64,000 nucleotides of DNA from Clavelina lepadiformis (Eukaryota > Chordata > Ascidiacea > Aplousobranchia > Clavelinidae): contig NC_135240.1 of the NCBI RefSeq assembly GCF_947623445.1, positions 22,382,001-22,446,000 on the forward strand, read 5' to 3'. This document shows positions 26,101 to 37,042 of the stretch, piece after piece; the first letter of the stretch is position 1, and each line of letters begins with the position of its first letter. Below the pieces are notes generated by a model. The model saw only the letters and a program-made list of their open reading frames with translations. It made no database searches and was not told the DNA's origin. The translations under genes and the position numbers were made by a program.

Positions 26101-29100
26101 CCTTCAACTTCATCAACAGAATTGACGGTGTCGTCGGCAGAAACACAACATTGCACAAGTTCGGTAATCAAAGTTTTCTGCTCGATTTGTCCCTGCAGTA
26201 TAACGACAAGTGTATAATTACAGTATATCTAGCCTTAGTGTATGCATATCTTTCGTCTCAGAGCGTACTGTACATGAACCACATTTCAAAAATATCAGGA
26301 TATACCTCTATAACAAATTGGTCGTTGTACACCTCTGGAACCGGTTTCATATACGATGGCAGTTTTCTTGTGTCTATTCTATGTTCCGTGAAATTTAAGA
26401 TGCTTTTAGCGGCTGCATATCAACATATTGCAGGTCAAACTATATGCAATACAGAATTATATTACGCTATATTCATTCCTTCACATTTCTTACACTCTTC
26501 TTTGCAAAACGCTATGAAGAGGCCATCTGGAAGACGATACATCTTTGCAATTGGACCACCACCGGAAGTATTCGGATTCTCAAAATGACGTCTAATCTCG
26601 GAGCTGGATTTGTCGTCCGGAATATTCTTTATCAAGACGCATCTTAAAATGTTTTTACGGTAAGTTTCGCTGTGCATCGTTCATGTTTCGGTTTCATGCT
26701 AAACAATAAAAAATCTTACATATAAGAACAAAGCAACACATAGCGGAACCATGTTTTTAAAACGAAATGTGTGATGAAAAAAATTAACAAATAGGCCCTT
26801 TTCCGATACCTTTCGTTATGGATTTGACAAAAACGAGCTGGATTTTGTGATCTTTTGCAAACGCACAGTGCTTTTAAATGCCAAAGCCCAAACAATGGAG
26901 TGTTTTGACCGTAAACAAATCAATAACCGAAACGCTGACCTTTTTGTCACGCAGGCTATTGATTGCACAAGTAGATCTACAACGTACCGGTCTTTCACCA
27001 GGACGAGACTTTTTACAACAATCGCCGCATAGCGTTACAAAACTACAGTCCATTAGTTACTAGATTTTTTCCTTGTACGTAGCTTGTAAATAACGAGCAA
27101 GTATGTATGTTTGAAACAAAGTTTGAAAGGAGTAGACCTGTATGGTTTAGTTCCTATTTGCCTCACCCTCAAAAAAAGCTCGGAAGCACTGATTTACGTA
27201 CACGAAGTATTAGTGGTTAGGCCCAACTGTACAGCATACTGTGTACATAACCAATGGTAAGTTATTATAGTACCGTACTAGTGTACTGTACAGTGTACAA
27301 TTGTAATCGATTTATGAGGACTTACGACATGAAGACATGACCACCCTTCTGTAAAAAGTTTCATGTGCCAAAATGAAGTTACTACCAAATAAAGTTTTGA
27401 AACCTTCCAAGAAATCGAGTATTAGCTTACACCAAAATCTGTTTGTTACTGTTTTATAGCGTAATAGGTTGTAAATACTATACACCCACTTGTTGGAAAA
27501 GCCGCCAAATAAATTCGGATCAGTTTGCAAAAGATCCTGCCATGTAACTTGTTTCAGTGGCCGATCTAAAGCTGAGTCAGGATGCGCTAAAGTACACAAA
27601 AGCATTTTGAAACAGTAAGATCAAATACAATGTAATTAAAATAGAGTAAGCCAATTTAAAAAGTCGATTTTTAGCTGTTTATGTAAACTTAAAATCTACT
27701 ATGCTTTAAATATGTTTTCAACACCTCAACACCGCTATTTCAAACATGACTTTTGTTATAGGTGTTGTAAGCTAAATAGCAATGGTTTAAATCAGACATC
27801 ACTAAAGTTTTTCTTTGTACTGTATGAACTGTCGATGGCGGGCTGGATGCTTTCATTGTCCAAATATTTATTGTTTTTGCTTAGCTATGTTCTGGCAGTG
27901 TGTGGCGGGCCACAAGAATTAACCCAGCAGTCAATAGTTTGGTGACCCTGTTTTAAATGTTGGAATGAATGTATGGGTATGAAGCAATCAGGCTAGTAAT
28001 TTTTCTATTTGAATAAATGACTTTTGTGAAATGTTTTTGATATAGAATATTCGGTTTTGAACTGAACCGGCTCCACAAAGAAATTAAAAACAATTGTATT
28101 GTAATTGATTGAAGGACCAGACTAGACTTTCATTTGTTCTTTAAACATGTAGCGCAGTTTAAGGTAATATAACTCCCCGTTGCGTGACAACATTTAAGAA
28201 CGGTAGGCTAATGTTTGTAAGCCCTATATCAGTCTACAATATTTCTTAAAAGTTGCCCGTAACTTTTTCCCGTGGATGTAATATTTTACAACACCAGTCT
28301 TAAGGAAAGCTATAAGTTAATATTTTTCATGCGATGTCGAAACTAATTAAACGATTTTATAAATTGTTTTGGAATCATAAAAAGGCTTGACGATTATTTA
28401 TCACTCAAGCCTAGGAAAGTGAATGAAAAGCAGTCGATTGTATCTGCCCAAACGCTTGGTTAATTGGAATCAGCTGGAATAGGCCTACTAGTTATTAGTA
28501 ACAGAGAACAGTTGTCCACAAAAGCCTGTTAAAAATTGAATAAAACTAATTAATTATTTAACGTTTACTAAACTAAGTGGTAACTCACAAAACAAACAGT
28601 TAATATAAAAATTAACAGCAAAATTTTATTTATTTTTTAATGGCTTCGCGGTCGACTTGGGATCTGTCCACCGTCCACCGGTAGACCGCAATCGACTGGT
28701 TGGGCACACCTGCTATATCAAAACCGCGTTTCACGTAACAGTTACAGTACTGTACAAATTATTACGAGACGGGACTTCATCTTTCGAATGCGTTGGTACA
28801 CATATCGGCAATAACTAAGTTTACAGAGCTCCTTCTCCACTTGCGCCAAAAATCGAGCTATACCTTTTCTTTAAAGTACTGTTCGGTAAATTACATAAGG
28901 AATGTTTGTTAAGACACAGATAGTTAAGATACAGATAGTTGAAATCAAACGAGGTTAAATCAACTGTTAATCATTATTCATTAAACATGTATCTATAATG
29001 ATGAAATTATAGTGAAACACTTCCTAAAACCCAATTATAAGGAATTACGTAAAATTACACGACGTTTAATGCCGTGACTCGGCGACTTACACCAACCATG

Positions 29101-29653
29101 GACTCTTAAATCAAACACTACTGTTACAAAACACATTATATAGTTACTGCCTGTGTCATAAACCACCGCCTTTGTCACTTGAGCCCTCGGTCTTGATCGT
29201 GTTATCTTCAGGTTGTGTTGTTGTCTGCGAAATGTTGCTACAATAACTGCAATCTCAACAAGTATATTCACATCTGTAAAATAATTTTTTTAAAACAGAT
29301 TGACTCTTTTGGCAAAAGAATGAAGATGTTTACATGCTTACAAAGCTTATATATTTGCATAATTTTTTCGTCAGTCTTGATATTTTCGAAGTTAAAGTTG
29401 ACTTCACCAAAGTAACATATTGCATTTATACAAATATACACATGATTGGGGATTTACCTGGTTTGTTTCTTAAAGACACAACAGCGCTGTCAGTACGTTT
29501 CGTTCCATCAATATTTTCTCTAAAATCAATGTTAGTCACTGCATCTTCACACCCTAGATAGTCTAGCACCAAGTCTCGGGTCCTGCTGAGACCAAATCCT
29601 TCTGGAAGCCCGTTAATCAGCACTTGGCGGCTTAAAGATGCTTCCTCTTCCAT
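16046..29653 (-). CDS. PARP14-like macrodomain mono-ADP-ribosyltransferase, copy 1
   Basis: A multi-exon gene of about 30 exons and roughly 1,700 codons. The exons, from 5' to 3', are 29653-29458, 29273-29151, 27586-27490, 26642-26494, 26412-26306, 26192-26054, 25852-25794, 25206-25029, 24961-24848, 23906-23707, 23615-23398, 23152-23021, 22896-22749, 22540-22402, 22254-22055, 21969-21714, 21591-21383, 20495-20327, 20195-20063, 19912-19702, 19622-19500, 19291-19099, 19033-18788, 18603-18430, 18348-18209, 18132-17974, 17896-17698, 17541-17391, 17116-16977, 16730-16544 and 16320-16046. Domain order is RRM-like modules, KH-like/linker region, macrodomain 1, macrodomain 2, WWE and ADP-ribosyltransferase. 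Family members transfer ADP-ribose from NAD+ to proteins or nucleic acids, and their macrodomains bind or remove ADP-ribose. The ATG at 29653 ([15 protein letters not shown]) is my choice, and a 5' non-coding exon is possible. All junctions are phase-consistent except 17974/17896. Gene family is secure; the exact model is moderately so. Confidence 0.85.
17391..18132 (-). other. Copy 1 linker and WWE domain
   Basis: Exon 18132-17974 is a charged linker ([16 protein letters not shown]). Exons 17896-17698 ([12 protein letters not shown]) and 17541-17391 ([14 protein letters not shown]) form a WWE domain, including the conserved W-Q-Y and the Y-x-I-D/N-L-x-x-M strand. WWE domains bind ADP-ribose-containing ligands. 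The donor after 17974 leaves phase 0, while the clear acceptor at 17897 needs phase 2, so this junction is not solved. Copy 2 has matching phases at the same place. Confidence 0.7.
18430..19291 (-). other. Copy 1 macrodomain 2
   Basis: Exons 19291-19099 ([20 protein letters not shown]), 19033-18788 ([38 protein letters not shown]) and 18603-18430 ([10 protein letters not shown]). VIVNLVG replaces the usual VNAAN, so the pocket is divergent, but LPAIGTG matches the PARP14 macrodomain 2/3 type loop. Human PARP14 has three macrodomains; only two are visible here. Confidence 0.75.
19702..20495 (-). other. Copy 1 macrodomain 1
   Basis: Encoded by 20495-20327 ([20 protein letters not shown], then GVSGSILRK), 20195-20063 ([20 protein letters not shown], then [10 protein letters not shown]) and 19912-19702 ([15 protein letters not shown]). 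The order VNASN, G-x-G-rich loop, IHTIGPV strand and the GVFGG phosphate loop is the ADP-ribose pocket signature. The conserved Asn of VNASN and the SCGVFGG loop are kept, so ligand binding looks possible. Whether it also hydrolyses ADP-ribose cannot be told from this. Confidence 0.8.
20558..20579. repeat. (CA)n microsatellite
   Basis: An uninterrupted run of 11 CA units within a copy 1 intron. Confidence 0.9.
20745..21110. repeat. Intronic repeat related to 46650-47105
   Basis: The core at 20896 reads ATATCTTAAAAATTACAAAA with following TCCAACTTTATCA. It aligns in the same orientation to 46986 (ATATCTCAAAAAATACAAAA then TCGAATTTTATCA). A CCGCGC(C/T)CCC block upstream and an ACGCAATACT block downstream also correspond. 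It is probably a shared non-coding mobile element in introns of copies 1 and 2. Its boundaries are not defined. Confidence 0.4.
21383..23906 (-). other. Copy 1 KH-like and linker region
   Basis: Exons 23906-23707, 23615-23398, 23152-23021, 22896-22749, 22540-22402, 22254-22055, 21969-21714 and 21591-21383 encode several alpha/beta repeats of KH-like appearance. Examples are KVNIID-type turns in 22896-22749, and [20 protein letters not shown] with [17 protein letters not shown] in 21969-21714. The last exon carries [20 protein letters not shown] and [13 protein letters not shown]. The counterpart exons in copy 2 align one to one. In human PARP14 the equivalent region contains KH-like folds. 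Assignment is by position and resemblance only. Confidence 0.55.
27870..27950. mobile_element. Possible hAT-like terminal fragment inside a copy 1 intron
   Basis: The segment ends TAGTTTGGTGACCCTG after a GGCGGGCC block. It resembles the right end of the MITE at 3908-4075 (AGTTTGGTGACCCCTG after GGGCCGG). No matching left inverted repeat was found, so this is at best a remnant. Confidence 0.3.
28640..28712. mobile_element. Possible hAT-like end fragment inside a copy 1 intron
   Basis: Reverse-complemented from 28712 it reads CAGGTGTGCCCAACCAGTCG, the CAG-GTG-CCCAACC type of terminus common in hAT elements. This GC-richer patch sits in AT-rich intron DNA. No partner end or target duplication was identified. 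Confidence 0.3.
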
Positions 29654-29689
29654 CTCAAGGAACACATTAAACAACGAAGTCTTTGCTTG

Positions 29690-30613
29690 AATTAAAACAA
29701 AACTCGCAAAAACATTTATTGTTTAGGCTGCAAACCACAGAAGCAAAAACAGATCGTATAATTACAGTACTTCTGTCACATGTCAAGATAACCTTTAATA
29801 CTTTTGACTAAGCTGCCTTTACTCTCTAGTCAATCTAGTGTTTTATTGTAAAAATTATTATGTTTTCAACTGTATTTTTATACCTTTACTGTGAAAGGTC
29901 TTAGCTCTGTCTTAATTTGCTCCTGTGATGCGTAAATTCGAAAAATCTCTTTGCGCTTTAAAGTTGATGTTTGTGTGGTAGCCTGCGTCGCGCTGCTTAA
30001 TGAAGAAAACAGGAACTATTTATTGAAGGGCTAGTTCTCTGTTCTCCTTGGCTACCAATGATTACTGTCCCGAGGGTATTTCCCACTTGTCCGCCTTTCG
30101 GTGACTGGTACTGTGTAGGTATTTTGTAACGTGTGTAGAGCGTCCGTTCTCGCCTGGCCGATTCTTCTTTAACAGTGAACCACCACACTGGGTAACTTTT
30201 GGCCCCTGAATCCGAATCTGGCGTCGATTTCGTCCTGCTCTCAGTCAATTTTAAGATATTTGCAATATTAACTTTTTTGAAGTTTGCCTCTTGTATTGTG
30301 ACAACTAAATGTGTAAAGCCTTAGTACTGGGTTATAATTAGACTTTAGGAAGGGGTAGTATTAATTTATCAAAGGCTTGTATGTAAATGTGTCTTATAAT
30401 CATGGCAGTGGAAGGATTGTATGCAAGCTTTAAAATGGTTTTTGTGGAAAATTTTTACTCAATAAGGCCTAATATTGTGAAATTACATGGAGGCCTAGAA
30501 ACTTTAAAAGTTTTCTTTAAAGTATTTTGTCTATTTAACAATACAGAATGTAGATGTCTTGTATTCAACTGCACCTCCGTTGGTTTTCAGATATAAAACT
30601 TTTCTTGTTAGCT
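29690..30613. other. 5' flank of copy 1 with an unassigned GC-richer minus frame
   Basis: Minus 30248-29997 is open for over 80 codons (YPVWWFTVKEESARR then ERTLYTRYKIPTQYQ). It has no ATG start and is clearly GC-richer than its surroundings. I do not recognise it. It could be an exon of an unseen gene or transposon-derived. A further open stretch at 29993-29884 ends in a good donor but is out of phase with the copy 1 exon at 29685-29458, so I did not join it. Confidence 0.35.
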
Positions 30614-32305
30614 ATGTCCTCAAAAAGAAAATGTCGTCTGTCACCAGATTCATTTTGTTATATATGTGGATACTACATAGGCTCCAAGCAGATAAAACAC
30701 AGGATTTCTCCCGGCACGAAACTTGTCATTGCATACAATGCATACTTTGGCATGCCTATGGGCGACCAAGACAAAGCACGGTCTCTTCATGTTTGCTGTG
30801 GAAGTTGTCAGTCTACGTTGGTAGGGTGGTTACGAGGCAAAATAAATTAAGTCTATGCCCCTTGCAATTTCTAGAATTTGGCGGAACCTACTAACCACCT
30901 AAATGATTGCTTTTTTGCATGGTAGATGTGTCCCATTACAATATTACATGAAGAGCAAAGATAAAAAAGGTATTGTGCACTCGAGCATACCATCTTCAAT
31001 TGCTCCAATGTCACGTTGTGAAGATCATTTTCCCATTCCTGAACCACTTATGTTAGAGTCACCTTCTATTTCTATGTCCTCAGAAGAAGACACAGATGCA
31101 GACTTTGATGAAGCTTGCACAAGAAAAAAGCCTCACTTTCCTAATCAGCAAGAAATGGACGACTTGATCCGGGACATGGGACTGACCAAAGAAAATGCAG
31201 AACTTTTGACCTCACGGCTAAAAGAACGGTGTTTGGTAGATCCTACCTGCAAGATATCCAAGTATAGAAAACGTCATCGGAAATTTACGCAGTTTTTTTA
31301 TAGTTTCACAAACTTATTCGTGCTATTGCTCAGACATACAGTATGTAGGCTTTATAGTGAAATTGAAATAGATTATAACCCTTCAGAATGGCGCTTGTTC
31401 ATAGACAGTTCAGTTTAAAGTTTGAAAGCTGTGTTGCTCTACTATAGAAAAAAATTTTCAACAGTTCCTGTGGGTCACTCTGTTCACATGAAAGAAGAAT
31501 ATGATAATGCTAAAACATTGTTAGACATGATCAAATACACCAATCATAATTGGGAGTTGTGTGGGGATTTCAAGATGTTAACGTTTTCACTTTGCCAATA
31601 AGGAGGTTATGCGAAGTATTCATGCTTTCCCTGCCTATGGAATAGCAGGGCTGATGATCAGCATTACAGTACATAAAAAAGCAGTGACCACTCAGAGAAG
31701 AATTAACTCCTGGTGCACACAACGTGATTCGCCAGCCTCTAATTCAGAGAGAAAAGATTTTGTTGCCAACGCTCCACATAAAGCTAGGTCTTGTAAAATT
31801 GTTCATTAAAGACGTTGAAATCAGACAGTGAAGCTTTCAAGCATGTGCAGGCAATGTTTCCAAAACTTTTAGAAACAAAGGTGAAAGATGGTATATTCAC
31901 AGGACCAAAGATTAGACAAATGCTTGGCTCGAATGAATTAGAAGGCAAAATGTCTGCTTTTGAAAGAAATACTTGGAAGTCATTTAGCAATCTTGTATAT
32001 GGCTTTCTGGGCAGAAATAAAGCTGATAACTACGAAGATCTAGTGGAAAACTTAGTGCAAGCATACCACAAGCTTGGAAGCAGGATGTTATTGAAAATGC
32101 ACTACTTGCATTCACATTTAGATTTTTTCAGGGCAAATTTAACAGATGTGAGCAAAGAGCATGGTGAACGTTTTCACCAAGATATGCTGGAGGTAATGGA
32201 GAAAAAGTACCGAGGAAGATGGGATGAGGCCATGATGGGGGATTATGTATGGACCTTGATTCGGGAGTAGAACTAAAGATACAAGAGAAAATGCCATTCA
32301 AATAT
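30614..32305 (+). pseudogene. Broken copy of a dispersed transposon-associated ORF
   Basis: It starts MSSKRKCRLSPDSFCYICGY at 30614 and runs colinearly, through several frameshifts and stops, to GERFHQDMLEVMEKKYRGRW near 32216 and a [14 protein letters not shown] end near 32305. Intermediate landmarks are a C-x2-C pair, then EWRLFIDSS (31389), VGHSVHMKEEYDNAK (31470) and MHYLHSHLDFFRANLTDVSK (32097). This ~600-residue protein is found in many copies in animal genomes, usually annotated as uncharacterised. Its spread implies a mobile element, but I cannot name the superfamily. At least four frame disruptions make this copy non-functional. Confidence 0.75.
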
Positions 32306-33415
32306 CCACTTTTAGTATATTTTGTTGTTCATTGTGTTACCGAACGTGTGCTGCAGGCTGAAATTGGAATATTCTTGGATCTTTCAAAAGCATTCGATAC
32401 AATTGACCATGAAATATCACTATGTAAACTACATTATTACAGTATTAAAGGACCAACAATTGATTGGTTGAAAAGTTATCTTTACAACTGAAAGATTTTT
32501 TTTTCAATTTAACAACACATCATCATCCAATGTGTGTAACCTTCAGCTTGGAGTTTCTAAGGCACTCCTTTAGGCCCGTTACTTTTCCTAATCTACTGTA
32601 CATAAATGATTTTGCAAAGTGCTTAAGAAATGCGAAAGCTATCATGTTTGCAGACGAAACTTCTATTTTTGTTCAAGGGAACTGGCCACTGAGAAAGCAA
32701 ACATGAAATTGGCCGGAGTAACTGATTGGCTTGTCGCCAACAATTTAACTCTTTATGTTAAAAAAAAATTCATGATTTTCTCAACAAAATGTAAGGATTC
32801 TAGCTTAATACCTTTAGCAGTGAATGAACAATGCATTGAAGGCGTTACCACAGTAATGTTCCTTGGCATTCATTTTAGTGAAAACCTATCATGGAAATGC
32901 CATATGACCTATGTACTACAGAAAATCGAAATGAACATAGGTGCAGTGATAAAAACTAAACAATACTTACATCGTAATAGCTTACTTATTTTGTATCATA
33001 GTTTAATATAATCTCACTTACGCTACTGTATTGAGTTTATTTTCTAATATCAAACACTCAGACACAGGTAATGATATTTGGTCAATAAATGACTTGTTAT
33101 CTTTGGAAACCAAGATGTTTATGCACACATAGGCTACATCAATCAAAACTTGCCATCTGTATTCGACAACCTCTTCGAAATTAACAAAAAAAATTTACTC
33201 AATTGGCACAAGAAGCAGAAATAAACTGTTTTTACCATGCTGCAGCCAAAGCACTACGCAGCACACAATAAAAAATTTTGGTGTTAAATTTTGGAATGCC
33301 TTGCCTAAACCAATAAAAAAGATAAAAGATCATCATAAATTCGTATGTGCTATAAAAAGCCACCAGCAACTACAACCACATGCTATTTTTCCATTTCTGT
33401 AGCCTATTCAGCATT
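32306..33415 (+). mobile_element. Degraded LINE reverse transcriptase (C-terminal half)
   Basis: Broken plus frames contain [17 protein letters not shown] (RT palm block A) and IMFADETSIFVQG, where the catalytic F-A-D-D is changed to F-A-D-E. These are followed by LYVKKKFMIFS, VMFLGIHFSENLSWKCHM and, near 33250-33400, FGVKFWNALPKPIKKIKD, the usual C-terminal motif of jockey/CR1-like LINEs. Multiple stops and the D-to-E change show an inactive, 5'-truncated copy. It starts exactly where the preceding ORF ends. Confidence 0.75.
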
Positions 33416-35336
33416 GTTTATATAATCTAATATAATAACTATACACATGTTAGCACACTCTTTTTGAACGTTGATCATCATATCGGATCTTCCTCATTGC
33501 TGGTTGTGGTCATTCTAAATCAAGGATTTCGTACAAGATGTTTAAAAGGGCAAAATTGACTTGAGACGTTTCTTTTTTCTGTTATTGTGTATTGTAGTAT
33601 GTTATTGTAGCATAGATTTTGTAATCACTAGTGTGTTTATGTTATAGTCGGCGTATCCACGATTTATCACAAATACGGTAGTTGAAGGGAATTTACAGGC
33701 ATGATTTCCTAATGACATTATCATATTTCTTATTTTGTTCGCACTGTCTGTCTTTTAGTGCATTTGTGGGCCTAAATATTGTGCCCACTCTTGGCCACAG
33801 AAACGGAATTCCGGTCCCTATGATGGAGTTTCTTTTGTGCGGTTTTCTTTAACCATTCATTTATTGTGCACTTAAGGCATTCATTGTGATGTTAATCTGA
33901 CTATGTTACTTTATCAATTTTTTTCGGCTATTAATATGCATGTTTAGTGTAGTTGTTTCGCTGTTTGTGTTATTTTGACCTTAAGTCCTTTAAACTTAGG
34001 AATTATTTTGTGGATTTGGTGACCATGCTAACCTACCATCTTATAGCACAATTCTATTATTGCTATCTTGCATGTTTTAAGCAGTTGGGCTTTTCCACTT
34101 TTTGTTTCTCGTTAATTGTTCGTGAGCATGTGTTTTATTGTGCTATATTTACAACATTTAGCATCGTAACTTTCGCTCCGCACAGTTAATGGCGAAAAAT
34201 AAACAATACAGCACAGTCAAACCTGAACAAAACATTATTGTAAGGGCTTTGATAATTCTGTCACACCTACAAAATTTTCAAAAAAAGGCTAGAATATCTG
34301 TGAAATAAAATGCTAATATTTCTTGGTTTCAGATAAATAGTTTAACTCTTCATTTTTTCCGTTTTTTTTTCTGAAAAAGCCTATTCATTTTGCTTACAGT
34401 TTTACAGACATCTATAATGTAGAAGGCTGATACAAGCACCGCAAGGATCAAAATTAGGTATAAAAATTATATGAACGTTTAAAAATTTTTTAACTTTTTT
34501 GTGTTTACAACTATAGAGATCAAACTAATAAACATGTTCTTCTGCAAGTTACACATGATTCAATTAATAGATCGACCATATCTCGTTTACATACATATGT
34601 ACTATTGTTTTCGTCCGCGTTGATTGTATTATGAATGAATTTCGTGACCAATTACCGAAATGTGACAGCAGGAGTTAAAAATATATGGGATATTTTACTC
34701 TGTAAATCCGGTATCACTATAAACATTGTGTTTTAAATTTCACATTAACCACTAATTTATTGATTGTTATGTATATGTGGCGGTATAAGCACCATGGTCA
34801 ATTTCTTTTAATCATACATTGCGCTGTCGTCCTCTCAACTTTCTTTTTAGTCAATTAACTTTGCTTGCATTGTTTTATATTTCCGCTCACCGTTTTAAAA
34901 TTAAATTCATTTGCTCATTTACTTCGCTTTCATATATAGTTATAATTTTATTCGTTTGGCTAAAAGCTCTCACTTTCTCCTGACGCTATATGGACCATGC
35001 CAATTCTGCCAAGCCGGCTTTAGTACAGCTTTAGCTCCCTTACTCTTTTCAGCAGCGGTGTCGTCGTTTGGCAAGGATGGGGTATTCATTATTTTATATG
35101 ATCAGATTTGTATCTAATCCGAGATATAGGCAGTGAGACATATTTTAATCACACTTTTAGTATATTTGTAAACATATTTTATATATATTTATACATATAT
35201 TTGGCGCATTCACTCATAACACCTTATATTAGGCCTTACACGAAAATGTGCTGTAATAAGTTGTTTTTGTAACTTATTTATTATTTTGCTTTTGTTTGGA
35301 AGTGTTGTTCTTCGCAGATATATCGAATGTTCTAAT
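33416..35336. other. No gene recognised
   Basis: AT-rich intergenic DNA without coding similarity or defined repeats. Confidence 0.5.
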
Positions 35337-35759
35337 CATAGTCGTAACCACTTAAACCAAGTCATCAAACTCGAGCCACAAGTCAAGTTTTTTGGAAGAA
35401 ATGACTCGAATCAAGTCTAGTCATTTGGCAAATAAGACTCGAGTCAAGTCAATTAAGCCATACGGAAAGCAAAGATACTATTTCTGTCAACAAGAAACGT
35501 TTGAAAACTTTACAAATTTGCTTCGTTTTGTTGCTCCATTCGCGTTTGTGGACCAAAACCTTCATTTTGAATTAAATTTTGAGGTGTTTGGAGAAAAAAA
35601 TTGTTCACCTTAATGCTAAAACCTATTAATTTTTATCAACTATGACTGACTTGGCAAGTGTCAAGAACTGAGTAAAGTCAAGTTGTATAGGCCATGCAAA
35701 TTCACATAAAATGGGACTAGAATCAAGTCAAGTCACTGATTCGAGTTATTACGACTGTG
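35337..35759. mobile_element. CTCGAGTC-rich MITE (hAT-like, 423 bp)
   Basis: The left end reads CATAGTCGTAAC and the right end, reverse-complemented, reads CACAGTCGTAAT, short terminal inverted repeats. The flanks GTTCTAAT and GTTTTTAT match at 6 of 8 positions, the size of a hAT duplication. The interior repeats ACTCGAGTCAAGTC-type palindromic units near both ends. It has no coding capacity. A fragment of the same family is at 43380-43490. Confidence 0.5.
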
Positions 35760-35948
35760 GTTTTTATACTGCACATTGCGTATGAGCTTTATAAAATCTA
35801 TGGAAAAGAAAGTGAAGATGTGTAGGCTACACACAGGAACGTTTGTCGAATTATGCTTGTCACAATTGTTTTGTAATTAACTGTAAGAATTTAAAATGTG
35901 GTTCAAAAATGAAATCTTGTTTTAAATAACGTGCGCAAATGCTTATAC

Positions 35949-36017
35949 CTGATGGCGACATGTTTTGATTTCCAAAATTGTAAATTCCTACAATTGGTGC
36001 CTTGTTGTGTTTCCCTC
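35949..36017 (-). other. Possible orphan exon
   Basis: A 69-bp minus-strand frame (KHNKAPIVGIYNFGNQNM) lies between a TTGTTCCAG acceptor and a CAG|GTATAA donor and is phase 1 on both sides. Coding character is suggested only by the splice sites and composition. No neighbouring exons of an attached gene were found between copy 1 and copy 2. Confidence 0.25.
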
Positions 36018-37042
36018 CTGGAACAATTGCCATACAAAAAGTCATCAAAAATTCATGATTAAGCTAACTTGTGAAGATTGGACCAGTCTGCGTATGATTC
36101 TGTATTGTAATGATATATCCAGTTCTTAAAAAAGCAGTAGCCTACCGGATAAAGTAGTAATTTTTGTCTTACATATTTACCAAAATATACAGGCTAGCTA
36201 CCCGTATTTACATTTGTGTGCGTTGTTTACGGCAACCTGCATTTTTACTTATGCAGCGTTTCACTCACTGGATGTTGTTAATTTATATACAAATATACGG
36301 TTGTTTTTTAAAATCTATTTTTCATGGCACAGTTGTCTTGAGTCCAGAGCCAATCTATCCTGTTCGCCCTCGGTATTGGTGGCAATGTCTTTCTTGGTGG
36401 TTGTCGTTGTCATCATAATATAGGCCTATTTGTTGTCTGATTCGTTTCAGGGTTAATAGGTCTACTGTCAAAGTCGCCACATAAACACACGTTAAAAATT
36501 TATTATCTTGGCAAATAACGCCATTGGTCATAACAACGATTTTACAATAAGCATACATACAGCAGAAAAAAAATTGTGCTTACTGCTTAGTTTATCATTC
36601 GTGGACAAACACAATATTTTAAGAAGTTTTCTTTTAAATACATTGAAAATAATTTCAGCAAACCTGATTATCAAAACAAGAAAACTGTCATTTTATAATT
36701 AATAGTTTATATACGATTGGCTAATATACTAAAACTTTACAATTTGCAAACAATAATAAATGAAATACACAATATCTATAACATTAAACAGTATGTCTCA
36801 AAGTAAATAGTTTTCCAGAAAAAGAAGTTTTAGAAAGAGCATTATCTTATATTCGAGGATAGTTTTTGTTAGCTTCATTAAACTTGAAAAACAAGAATGT
36901 TCTAAATAAAATCTGCAAGTGATTCAATTTTCTGTTTCTTTGCAAGAGTCAGAAATAGTGACGTTGGTTTGAGAAATTACTGCTTCTTATGTACAAATAA
37001 AAGTGACATATGTCTGATTCCTTACAGGATTATTTATGTTAT
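36018..37042. other. 3' flank of copy 2; no other feature
   Basis: AT-rich DNA. It should hold the copy 2 3' UTR at its high-coordinate end. Confidence 0.5.

Larger units (their letters stand above)
24848..29653 (-). other. Copy 1 N-terminal RRM-like modules
   Basis: RRM1 lies in 29653-29458 ([11 protein letters not shown] ... VVSLRNKP) and continues in 29273-29151 ([14 protein letters not shown]). A second module begins at 27586-27490 ([17 protein letters not shown]) and 26642-26494 ([10 protein letters not shown] ... [19 protein letters not shown]), followed by 26412-26306. A third runs through 26192-26054 ([10 protein letters not shown]), 25852-25794, 25206-25029 ([10 protein letters not shown]) and 24961-24848. 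The beta-alpha-beta spacing and the terminal beta strands resemble the degenerate RNA-recognition motifs at the N terminus of PARP10/PARP14. RNA binding itself is inference. Exons of 149, 107 and 178 bp recur exactly in copy 3. Confidence 0.7.

Noticed and set aside
26022..26588. 188-codon plus-strand open frame
   Set aside because: It is antisense to three copy 1 RRM-like exons whose lengths and phases match copy 3; the plus frame has no recognisable similarity.
29884..29993. Open minus stretch ending in a CAGTAAAG|GTATAA donor, as a 5' exon of copy 1
   Set aside because: Its phase does not fit the acceptor of exon 29685-29458; the ATG at 29653 was preferred.
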